Assembly: GCF_937616625.2 (NCBI RefSeq) | Contig: NC_065571.1 | Span: 51,135,651-51,199,650 of the forward strand | DNA from: Mercurialis annua | Taxonomy: Eukaryota > Streptophyta > Magnoliopsida > Malpighiales > Euphorbiaceae | Direction of reading: 5' to 3' | Length of the DNA stretch: 64,000 nucleotides | Translations under genes and position numbers: made by a program | Shown: positions 24,435 to 34,562 of the stretch, piece after piece | Numbering within the stretch: position 1 is the stretch's first letter | Layout of the letters: each line of letters opens with the position of its first letter | The notes under the pieces: model-generated | Databases searched by the model: none | What the model saw: the letters and a program-made list of their open reading frames with translations, nothing else | Told to the model about the DNA's origin: nothing

Positions 24435-25450
24435 CTTGTTCAATAATAAACAACTTCGTCAAGAAGTTGTGTGAGTCTTAACGGTTCGCTATCAAAAGAA
24501 ACGAATTAATCACAATAAAACCTGAAATAAACTTTTAAGGACTTCAATAAATGTTGATTTACATGAAAATTTATTTTTTTATGTTGGTCTTTGTATATTT
24601 TGTATATGGATTAGTTATTTAGTAGACTATTTTCTATAATTTGGAAATATGTGATTATAATTTTATTGGAATAAAGAACCAATTCACACCCTCAACTTTA
24701 CACGGAAGATAAAAAGGTCATTTTAAAGTGAATCGGTCAATATCTACCAGAGGGGCAACAATAAATACGATAATAAATATAAAAGTTGCGGTTAAACAAA
24801 TCCACAACTATGTTAAACCGGGTCAAATTCTTCTATTTTCTTTCACACTCGCGCGAGTGAAACACAGTCTACATTATAAAATTTTAAAAAAATTAAAATA
24901 TTCTTTAATCTTTATCTCATTCCTCAAATTATAAAGTAGTATAGCTTGACCATAATGTGTTTTAAGCAAGTCATTTATTTTACGTGTAATACTCATTTTT
25001 TTAATATTTGTTTATCCTCAACTCATTAAAATAATCGAATGAGAATAAATAATATTAAAATTGCAATTAAAGATCTAATAAAATTAAATATTTATTAATC
25101 AAAATATTTTAAATAAAAAAAATTAACCAGCAAAGCGAAGTTTGTATACTAGTATATATACATTTACAGTATCGGCAGTGGCAGACCTAGAGATAGAATA
25201 TTGAGCGCGCTATTCTAATTTTAAAATAGCACGATTTATTCAAAAAAATTGTTCAATAAAACTTGCTTCTTAAATTATTATGTACAGTTTTTAAATAATT
25301 TATTATTTTCTGATCGATTTTATAAATTTATTCTTAAATAATAAATGATTAAACTTGTTGATTTGTTACAATTTAGTCTGAAACATTAAAAGTTTTTTTT
25401 CAAAATTAGTTTGATTTAGTTATTAAAAATATTTAAAATAACCTTATACA
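24435..25450. other. Intergenic; possible hAT end at about 25175
   Basis: GGCAGTGGCAGACCTAGAG near 25174 resembles the CAGTGGCGGA-type end of the hAT-like element at 39903, but I found no partner end. Otherwise AT-rich and featureless. Confidence 0.3.
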
Positions 25451-25453
25451 TTG

Positions 25454-25464
25454 GTATAAAAAGG
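25454..25464 (+). promoter_or_regulatory. Probable TATA box of the 77-residue gene
   Basis: GTATAAAAAGG, about 100 bp upstream of the ATG at 25563. An upstream ATG at 25467 would lie between this box and the expected transcription start, which favours 25563 as the real start. Confidence 0.5.
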
Positions 25465-25481
25465 GTGTGAATATATATGTA

Positions 25482-25541
25482 ATTGTCATATACAAAGTCT
25501 CCTCTCTTCAATTATCATATACAAAGTCTCCTCTCTTCAAA
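25482..25541 (+). repeat. Tandem duplication of about 30 bp in the 5' leader
   Basis: TCATATACAAAGTCTCCTCT followed by CTTCAA occurs twice in succession (25485 and 25517), directly upstream of the small gene start. Confidence 0.85.
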
Positions 25542-25562
25542 TTAAGCACAAATTTTGCAGGC

Positions 25563-25796
25563 ATGGCAGACAAATTGCTGGACTATATGGCACAAAAAAA
25601 TTTGACATTTTATGATGTTGGGAAGGGCGGTTACAGCTATGCAAATCAACAGCAAAAGCAAGGTGGCGGTTCTTCTTCATCAGGTCATCAGAATTATCAA
25701 AACAAGCAAAAGCGAAAAAAATATGGATTTCCATTGAAAAAGATAACGGAACGCACACATGATGGAACTAAGAGGACTATATATTATCGTGATTAA
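25563..25796 (+). CDS. Small basic protein of 77 residues, unknown function
   Basis: I do not recognise the family. The protein starts MADKLLDYMAQKNLTFYDVG, has a Gln/Gly/Ser-rich middle (residues about 29-45, with GGGSSSSG), then a strongly basic tail (QKRKKYGFPLKKI) and ends DGTKRTIYYRD. There is no signal peptide or membrane segment. A good TATA box lies upstream, and the leader carries a tandem duplication. TTTTGCAG just before the ATG could be an acceptor site, so an upstream exon is possible. It converges with the acidic 166-residue gene, with about 0.4 kb between the stops. The ordered composition and promoter support a real gene, but expression evidence is needed. Confidence 0.5.
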   Translation: MADKLLDYMAQKNLTFYDVGKGGYSYANQQQKQGGGSSSSGHQNYQNKQKRKKYGFPLKKITERTHDGTKRTIYYRD

Positions 25797-26212
25797 ATTC
25801 CCATGCATGCACCTTACAATATTATTATTAATTAGTTTGTGTTTCTTCTTTGTTTATAACAGTATTTATAAGATTTCCCATCAAATATGAGATGACTAAG
25901 CAATTTTCATTTAGTATAATTTCCCATCAAGATCAAGAAGATGATAATAAGAGATAAAATACTCAACAAACTCACTTTAAAATTTACAAACTACTCCATC
26001 AAACATCTTCTCCTCTAAAAACATCTACTAAATACAATACTCCTAAATGCTAATTAATTCTTTTTTTTTTTTTAAATTGAAGTTACTTAAGAATAAAAAA
26101 AAAGTCTCTCTCCTAATCCAACTGCTAAACTTTCTAAAAACATTTTAAATTGTACGGATATATTCAATCAAGAAGTAGGACCCACAAGATCACACCTACA
26201 ATAATCAATAAT

Positions 26213-26713
26213 TTAAGTCCATCCTTCAACCTGCAGTGGGGTCCATCCCATAACTTTTTCCAGCCACTCATCACCAAACTCAACCTCATCACAGCCGTCC
26301 ATCACCTCACACTCCTCCGCCCATGCCACGTCATCACTCAGCCCCACGCTTTTGTTTCCATTTTTAAACACGTCTCCTCCGGCGAACTCTACTCCGGCCA
26401 TCACAGATGACGCTGAGTCCGAAACCGAAGCTCCACAGCTCTCGCCGCTGCTGCTCTTCCCGCTCTCAACAATGGACAGCGCTGATGGGGACGGCGCCAC
26501 CTCTGACGACTCTCTGCATGTCGAAGTTGATGTCGCCGCCGGGGACGTTATCTCTTTGTACAACTCTTGCATTACCTCTTCTATCATCTCTTCGTCGATA
26601 GTTAACTCGCTTTCCAACTCAATTTCTGTTAGAAACTCCGGAAAACTTCTGATGATGACGTCATTTCCCGGCGAGTTCGCTGAAGAAGAAGAAGAGACAG
26701 AAAATACCTCCAT
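26213..26713 (-). CDS. Acidic, Ser-rich protein of 166 residues, unknown function
   Basis: Single-exon reading frame with GC content above its surroundings. The N terminus reads MEVFSVSSSSSANSPGND, followed by SFPEFLTEIELESELTIDEE and MIEEVMQELYKEIT, a predicted acidic amphipathic helix at about residues 25-56. The middle is low-complexity Ser/Glu/Gly, and the C terminus has a second acidic patch and GDEWLEKVMGWTPLQVEGWT. No signal peptide or membrane segment. It resembles short plant-specific acidic proteins of unknown role; I cannot name the family. A TATA box at 26768 and an ACGTGGC motif upstream support transcription. The plus-strand frames overlapping it are shadows. Confidence 0.75.
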   Translation of the reverse strand: MEVFSVSSSSSANSPGNDVIIRSFPEFLTEIELESELTIDEEMIEEVMQELYKEITSPAATSTSTCRESSEVAPSPSALSIVESGKSSSGESCGASVSDSASSVMAGVEFAGGDVFKNGNKSVGLSDDVAWAEECEVMDGCDEVEFGDEWLEKVMGWTPLQVEGWT

Positions 26714-26767
26714 TTCTAGAGAGAGAGAGAGTGAAATGTATAGTGGGAAAGACTAACAGGTAACGTA

Positions 26768-26775
26768 CTATATAG
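26768..26775 (-). promoter_or_regulatory. Probable TATA box of the 166-residue gene
   Basis: CTATATAG, palindromic, 55 bp upstream of the ATG on the minus strand. A GA/CT-rich leader follows. Confidence 0.5.
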
Positions 26776-26842
26776 ACTGTAGAGAGAAAGTGACACGGTG
26801 GCAATCAAGTAGTGCCATGTAGGATGGTAGGTGCAGATTCGA

Positions 26843-26850
26843 TGACGTGG
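26843..26850. promoter_or_regulatory. ACGT-core motif (GACGTGGC), G-box/ABRE-like
   Basis: GACGTGGC lies about 70 bp upstream of the TATA box of the 166-residue gene. ACGTGGC is the core bound by plant bZIP factors, including ABA-response factors. A single motif is weak evidence of regulation. Confidence 0.3.
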
Positions 26851-27159
26851 CGTAACTGATAAATTGCTGACGGATAGTACAGACAAAAGTTTGTCTGTAT
26901 TGAGATTTTGGGCAAGGGCGATAATTTTTAGGTGTTTATAATGCGCATGTGTTTAGCTATTAAAACCGTTGGATTTATTTGAAAATCAATTTTATGTTAA
27001 TCGTACGGTGGAGAAAACGGCGGATTGAAAGCAGTACCAAGTTGCTGCGTAAAGGGCCAACGTTGCATTGGCAATCGTAAAATATTTAATTGACTGTGGT
27101 ACCCCTGCTTTAAAATAGAATCAAATTTTATTTTCTCTTCCTTAATTCTTTTTTAGGAG

Positions 27160-27555
27160 CAAATTATATTACGAAGGTTACTGAACTTTGCACGAATTGC
27201 AATTTGGTGACTCAATTTTAATTTGTTATTAAATGGTTATTATACAATAAAAAACCGGCTTTTGGCAGTTTCCGAATAAATTCAGGGCAATTCCGGTCAA
27301 TTTCTAAATGAATTCCGGCTAATAAAAAGGCCGAATTTTGGTGATTCTAAATGACTTGCTTAATGATATTGTGAAAGAAGGAGGGATGACTCAGACTCCG
27401 ACTGCCACATAGAAAAAATTGGCCGGAATCTATTTAGAAACCGCCGGAAAGTTGGGTTTTTATTGTACATTAACCAATTTATAACAAATTAAAATTTGAT
27501 CATCAAATAGCAATTTAAGCAAAGTTCAGTAACCCACAAAATCTATTACATAATC
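27160..27555. mobile_element. MITE (about 395 bp) with terminal inverted repeats of about 100 bp
   Basis: The left arm has GGTTACTGAACTTTGCACGA, ATTGCAATTTGGTGA and TTTTAATTTGTTATTAAATG, ending AATAAAAAACCGGC. The right arm is its inverse, with TTTATTGTACATTAACC and GCAAAGTTCAGTAACCC. The centre contains several CCGGC/GCCGG motifs. No coding capacity. Confidence 0.75.
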
Positions 27556-29621
27556 TTTACACATTTGATATTTATCATATTTTATGTTATAATTTTTTTT
27601 TAGAATCAAACAACGTGGTCCTTAAGTTTAAATTTCGTTAACGATGAGAGTGCTTTATGAATAAAAATGTATTAATATTCACAGTAAAAGAGACTAAATC
27701 ATACATTACACTACCATAATTCATAATGATAAATGTGAGGGTAAATTCTGATAATTTAATCTTCTTTTATTTATTCATTTATGAGTATAAAAGTTTTAGT
27801 TTTTTACAAAGTTCATTATGAATTTTAGTTTGCATGAATGGTGGTTTCTTAGGAGTTAGCAGACATATTGTAACTACACTATAGTACATAATTATTGCAT
27901 TGAATGTACTAGTGTTTTTTCTGGGACCAAAGAAAGTATTTCATCCTTTTCACAATGTTTGAATTGAATAATTTGGGATGAAATTTAATAGAATTTAATA
28001 AAATTAACTTTCTCCTTATGCTAAAATTTATATTTATAGATTTTAGCTATCTATCTCTGCCTTTATAATTTTCTGTTTATAATTTTATATGCTAAATAAG
28101 AATTTTAAATCTATCATTTTTATAGGGATGGATTGCTATAGTGTTTTATTATTTTAATTATCTTGATAAGTTCATTAATTTTGTATTCTATTCAAACGTT
28201 TCTATATATGAATTTTATAGTATATTGATTTAAAATTTATAAATTTCAGTAATTTCATATCGAATGGTACCTTGTTGAAAATATTTTGGTATGATTCAGG
28301 GCCACAATTCTTAGTATAATTATATTTGGTATAACGACACTTTTATGTCATAAATATCAGATTTTTTTCCTAATTTTAATATTACTGTTGTAACGTCAAA
28401 TTTAGATAACTATTTCAAAATAAATTTCGAATCTCATGAATATTCAACAATAAAAAGGAAGTACGTATAATAAAGTCCAACAAAAATTACTACTACTAAA
28501 ATCACGTCTACCCTTTTGTTGATAATTAAAAGCATTTAGGAATAATAAACATATTTTTGATAAATAATTGTATCAAATTCACAAGATCATCATTTATAAA
28601 GTAGGACCCTTTTGTATAAATAATACCATTGTTTTTACATTCTTTTTATGTCATAGGTTGTCAGTATAACAATGGACAGTACAAAATCAAAATGTAATGC
28701 TTGATTAAAGGGGAAAATTAATTACAAGTACCTACCATATGTTAATGTTAGGTAAGTGATTTATTAGGTCCATTTTGTGTTTATGTAGCTAAATCGGTCA
28801 GTCTAATATGTATCTCCATATTAAGAAATTGGTTGTCTGTTTGTGGTAAATCAAGTGGTAAGTTCTTTGCTGCAGTAGAAGTAGAATTATCCTGTATTGC
28901 ACGGTTAAAATTAATAGCGGATATTAAATTATAGATCTTTTACAAAACAGTTATCATTGTTCTATTTATTATAGTTTGATAAAAAAAAACTTTAAATTTT
29001 ACATTAACAGGAGGTTACCATAGTTATTTTGGCAAAAATTGCTTTTATGACACCAAAAAGTTATGTAATTATTTAATGCGTCTATCAATATTCGTTGCCG
29101 CATAAGCAATTTTTGACCTGAATTTGCTATATTAAGCTTTCGTTGATATAAAAATAAAAATAGAGTCATAAAATATAACAACTGAAACAATGGCGACCTT
29201 CCTGTAAAATACATATTGTTAAGTAAATGCAGAAACTTTGAACCCTATTGCTCAATAAACTATTGCTTCCTGCAAATTCAGACCATACAATGACAGAGAA
29301 CTGCAAAAAATGGCAGCTATAAACTTCGGACAATTTAGCAAGATATATTCATTTGAATCATCTCTACTTGTATCAAAAACTATGAATCATGCTGATATAA
29401 TGATATTGATCTTGAATGAAAATCAAAATATACACGACTGCTAACGTTTAATATAGGATGTTACAATTTTTAATCTACAATCGAATGGTAGAATGCGGAA
29501 GTTGTTCCCAGATCAGCTTCGGGAGTGTAGATGATGTGTGCTCAAACAGAGGATCGGGAAACGTGTAACTGTTTTTCCGTGTCAATGTAATGGAAAATGG
29601 AAGTTGAAATCAAAATGAAAA
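27556..29621. other. Intergenic and probable 3' flank of the galactosyltransferase gene
   Basis: AT-rich with no supported gene. The last few hundred bases before 29622 should include the 3' untranslated region of the minus-strand gene. The antisense frame at 28999-29214 is not called. Confidence 0.35.
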
Positions 29622-32609
29622 CTATCTATCATCAGCCGGCAATGTGGGGCTTTTCGAGCACATATCAATCTGGTGAAGCTCCTTCATTCGGATAGCTGAA
29701 TTGCATAAACCTGAAAATTTCATGGATTCAATAATTAGAATAATTTTTCTACTAATTTTACCAACATGGAATCTCTTGCCAATTTACTCATCGTTAATGA
29801 TATTACCACCGACAAGCAACATTGCACAGAAACTCATGGAGTTATATGTTTCGGCATTTCATTTCTGTTTCTATAAAAGATTATGAAACTCCGGAACCAT
29901 ATATTTATTAGTGTCTTGTAAAATATATCGTTTCGTTATTTCCCGTCTCAATATTTCTTGTTTCAGTGATTCCTTTAAGTGCAACATAGCTGACAAGGAA
30001 ATGTAAAGGGGAATCACCATACCATCGGAACCATCTAAAAAGGTTATCGGCAAGCAAATCAGTAGATATCAGTTCAAGAAAACAAGAAATGCTCAGCAGA
30101 GCTCCACAATTGCGCAAGAACAGCACATATGGCATAAGAACATTTATGCTCCTACTAAGAGAAAAGACACTATAACATAGCACACATATGCAATCAGACA
30201 TGAAATGCAAATGACTATATGGATGCACTGAAAAGTTCATGAGTATTACAAATGAGGTGCACTACCTGAACATTTAGGAATATCCCAAACTGCTATAGAT
30301 GTCGGTGTACATCGAGGATCACATATTGCGCGGTTATCTTCATGGTGCACATTCATAGCTAGCATCCATGACCCAATAGTGACATCTTCATTGTTGAACA
30401 TCCTCAAACTGAAAGCCAAAAATTTTGTATTTAGGAAATGAGAATAGTAGTCTGTTCGGAAAGAGTAGAACATAATATAACTTCATAACAAGGGAAAAAG
30501 GGGAAAACATCTACAAATACTAAATGTGAATTACATCAGCATCCTAAGTGCAAATCATTTTCATGCAAATTTCTCCTTCTTATGAACCTTCTTAGTATCA
30601 AGCAGATAATGCCCCAAGGGATAATCAGGGAAATGAGCGTTATAAATAAAATAAATGGAGCTAGTGCTGTCCGGGAACAATTAGCCAATCTACATTTGCA
30701 AATTATTATAGCATCTCCATTACAAGAGAGCAAGGTTAAAGGTTCAGCTTGCGTGATGACATCCGGCAAAGACCAACAATTCAATATGTTCTTGTATCAT
30801 ATACTACATATACAAGGCACGTCACTGGAAAACTGTTGACTAAGACGATCTTGATAGTAAACATCAAAATCAGATTTAACAGCTAAGCTAACCATAACCA
30901 CAGAAGCTTGATATTAGTCTTTACAACACTTATGGTCATTGTGGGTAATATGTTGAACTGCAAAATGGGAAAACCAATTGTAATTGGCCCTACCCTATAT
31001 CAAAACCTGATATTCAATTGCCGATGTAGTTGTATTTACAAATATGATCTGCCTCACACATAATCAATAAAACTTTTAAGATGCTCTATCGCATTAAACT
31101 AGTGCATTACTTAGAAAGCCAAGAACTAATTAGAAACAGTATGATTCTTAAGTAGCAGAAGAACTCCAACCACTGCATCGATTAATTAGTTATAAAACAA
31201 TAACGATGCTCAAGAAATTGTTACATCAGTAAATTATTTGCATGACCAGACAGAAATAATGACAGCATATAACAAGACAAAGAAAACAAAACTGAAACAA
31301 GCTATAAGTAAAGAAAGACCTGTTATTTCTAGAAGCTGCTAATGAAGCCACAACATCCGCAGAAAGAACATATATAGGGCCATAAGCATGCAAAAAGTAC
31401 TCGCTTCCAATCAGATGCCCAGATTTCTCAAACCTGAAATATTTACAGAGTTATGTAAGATTATACGTGAATACATGAGAAGGCACAGAAGCAAACAGTA
31501 ATCAAACATAACTGTAACGAAAAACAAAAAAGAAACTACATACCACTTCAACTTAGTATCGGTAATAACCGGTCCTTTCTTCATGCATCCAATATAAGTA
31601 AATGAATGAGCTCTTTCTTTTGCAAGAAGAGTTGAAAGTCGATCTATAAAAGCAAAATCTTAAACGGTTACTGCCACGTATCCAACTAAATGATAGATAC
31701 TCTCAGCATTGTTCAATATACCTGGACGCAAATAGATGTCGTCGTCAGCTTTGACATAGTAGTCTGCTTCAAAAAGCTTATAAGCTGCCTTGAAATATGC
31801 CAATCTAAAAACAAAAAATGGAAACAAAATATCAAGAGGATTCACATGATGAGATCGATATCTTAACGAAAACAAAAATCATACATACGTCTTGTATGGA
31901 AGCCTCAGATATTCTTCCTCAACATCTATCAACATGAAATCTCTGTATTTCTCAATCTCTTTCTCAAGTTCTGCCATCTTTTTTGCATCTTTTGATCTAC
32001 CTATCACAAACCTAAATGCTAAGCCAGTGGCTTGCTCCAATCTACAAAACAATTAACCATAGCAGAACATAAATTAAACCCTGCAAATTAATTCCTATCT
32101 TACCCTAGTTCTTAAACAGTAAAATTACAGTCAAATTTAATGAAAACAATCAGAAAAACTTCAAAAAATTATTCAAACTACCTCAAAAGTCCATCCGGGT
32201 CAGAAGGGAACCAAGTGCTTCTAAGAGAAGCTCTCCGATCACCGGAATCAAAACCAGTTTGAATTCCGACAAACCCGAGAAGCTTAGGCCGATCAATTAC
32301 TGCCCCATTATTACTATTATCACGATGAGAACCCGAATTTGAGTAGAATGCCCGGAAAGTATCTTCGGATCTGCCGCAACGGTAAACGGGTACAGTACGG
32401 GTCCGGCGGATTGCGGAGATGGCGAAAATAGAGCCGGAAATGCCTATGAGAAGACAAATAAGTGAAAAAACAATGAAAGGCAAAGGGTAGCGAGAAGAGG
32501 AGAAATTGGTAAAATTGGGTTTTGGGGGTTTATAGGTTTTGGAATTTGAGGTTGGGAGTGATGGAGAAGACGAAGAAGAAGAAGAATGGCGGTGTGAGAA
32601 AAGTGGCAT
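29622..32609 (-). CDS. B3GALT12/13/14: Beta-1,3-galactosyltransferase, GT31, type II Golgi membrane protein
   Basis: Transfers galactose from UDP-galactose to glycan acceptors in the Golgi, by family. Seven exons, all with GT-AG borders and matching phases: 32609-32182, 32041-31889, 31804-31722, 31643-31544, 31433-31320, 30408-30266, 29710-29622, giving 369 residues. A short Ser-rich cytosolic tail is followed by a membrane anchor at about 42-67. The GT31 domain starts near 110 ([20 protein letters not shown]), has the metal-binding DDD at 214-216 in [13 protein letters not shown], then [10 protein letters not shown], and [20 protein letters not shown]. The C terminus is Cys-rich ([21 protein letters not shown]). 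The whole layout matches the clade of Arabidopsis galactosyltransferases 12-14; the exact orthologue is not settled. The many small frames inside the introns are shadows. No lesion seen. Confidence 0.93.
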
Positions 32610-32957
32610 TTGCTTTGATTTTGGGTTGTTTTCTTGAACTACTGTGATTTTAGTGTGATTTTTAAGGGTGTAGATAATTTGGTTAAGGCAAATTTAGTGT
32701 GAGTTTTGGGGTTAATTAGTTTATAATTGTTTGAACAAGAAATGAATTGGAATGTGGATCATGCTTCTTTAATTTTAAGTTTCTTGTGAGCTGAATACTC
32801 CTAGTTGGCTGTTGTTGGTATGATGTTTAAAATTTTAGAGAAGATGGAGGTAAGAGTATAATTAAAGATGCAAGTTATTTAGTGAAGCATTAATTAACTA
32901 TTAACTTCTTGGATTTTCAGTTTCCATGGCTTTGTAATAAGTTTTGTAATCAAATCG

Positions 32958-33145
32958 TGGGGAGTGTTTATCCCACACAACGGATGTGCCACGTCACTTT
33001 TACAACAAGTGAATAATCATTTGCAATATAGAATCTTTATTTATTACTTATTTTTTTATCATTAAACATTTGCACATGGCTAACATCTTATTGATTCGTT
33101 GCACGAATGACGTGGCGCAACCGTTGCGTTGTATAATTATTCAAT
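32958..33145 (-). mobile_element. MITE of the TGACGTGGCGCAA family, copy 1
   Basis: The right-to-left order matches the copy at 59874: GGTTGCGCCACGTCATTCGT, GTTAGCCATGTG, AATGATAAAAAAATAAGTAA, GTGACGTGGCAC and GGGATAAACACTC. The ends are inverted relative to each other (TTGCGCCACGTCA / TGACGTGGC). It lies in the upstream region of the galactosyltransferase gene. Confidence 0.8.
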
Positions 33146-33290
33146 GGTGGGAATGGATACTCTTAATTAATTTATTTATTTTGATTAAATTTGATTCATA
33201 AAAATAGATTTTGTTATTACTGCATAACTTAAAAATTGAACTATTTTAAATATATCTTTTTGCAAATATTTACTTATTTATATTGTTTTA

Positions 33291-33611
33291 CTATTCCCTC
33301 CGTTTTTATTTAGTTGTCGTTTTTAGCTACATTGTTAATATTAAAAAAAAATCTATTTTGTCTTAAATTACAAAGAAAGATATAATCCTATTTATTAACT
33401 CCATTAATGAAGAATTTAGCTTTGAAAATAGGATTATTAATCTCACTAGTGAGAAATTTAACTTTGAAAGTTGAAATATCATTTAATGGAGTGATTTAAT
33501 GAGGATATTAAATTTAGAATACAATTATGAAAATTACATAAAAAATTTAAAAAGACAACTATTGATATACAAAATTATTTGTTTAAAGCAACAACTAAAA
33601 AAACAGAAGAA
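33291..33611. mobile_element. Stowaway-like MITE
   Basis: The left end CTATTCCCTCCGTTTTTATT, TAGTTGTCG is the familiar CTCCCTCCGT type. The right end AGCAACAACTAAAAAAACAG is its imperfect inverse. Internal AT-rich sequence, no gene. Confidence 0.6.
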
Positions 33612-33787
33612 TATATCTTAAATTTAATTAAATTAGTTTCGATTAAAATTATAATTTGGCTAATTTGACAAACATTTATGGTTTTAATGAAATCTATAGG
33701 TTTGAACCAACCATTTATTAACCCTGAATATGTCAATTGTCAACACTTATATATTACTACCAGTACCATGAATCATCAAATTTTAGA

Positions 33788-33978
33788 ATGAATAATCCTA
33801 TATAATCCAACACTTTTAATCCATTTTTTATACCGCCTGACGTGCCAATTAAAAAATGAATTGATTAATTCTATTTTTGAAATATACACTTTTGAATGGA
33901 AATTAGATAAATGAAACCTTGACATATGAGGTGGGTTAAAAAAGTTGGATTAAAAAAATGGATTATAAAACATTTTTC
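33788..33978. mobile_element. Short MITE with TATAATCCA-type ends
   Basis: The left arm CCTATATAATCCAACACTTT, TAATCCATTTTTTAT is mirrored by AAAGTTGGATTAAAAAAATG, GATTATAAAACAT at the right. About 190 bp, no gene. Confidence 0.55.
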
Positions 33979-34562
33979 TTTTAAAATTAATACATTTAAA
34001 TAAAACATTATTGAATATGATTACAATGTGTAACATCAAATATTTTAATTTAATGAACTTATATTTCTTCAGTCATTAAATAAATATATTTAAGTTTTTA
34101 TATTCCACATTTAATTTTATCACTAATATGATTTCAATAAAATATATTTTATGCTAAAACAAAATACTTAATATTACTAAAGAAATTAAAAAAATACCTA
34201 TCGACTTTAAATAATAGTAAAATATATTTAAGATTAAGTTGAATGGAGTTGTGAAAAAAGTTTAAGCATGAAAAAAATGCCACACTGCAATTCAAATTCA
34301 AAGGTATAGTTGCTTAAAAACAGTTATTATTGTGTGGAAACTTCTCTCTTGTTTTCATTCAAGAAATAATACAAAGTTACAAACTAAAGCTACAACAATT
34401 TCCTATATTTCCTTAATCTACCGAACAAAATCAAAAAATCTGTATGATTTTCCGTATTCTGGTTAATAACCAAACCGTTTTTACAATTTCGGTTCAGTCT
34501 AGTTCGGTTATTCAATTCGATTTTTTCACACCCATGCCGGTCATTACATGAATAAAAGAATG

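Noticed and set aside
26352..26756. 134-codon plus-strand frame over the 166-residue gene
   Set aside because: It is antisense to a frame with better composition, a promoter and a leader; its protein has no ordered features.
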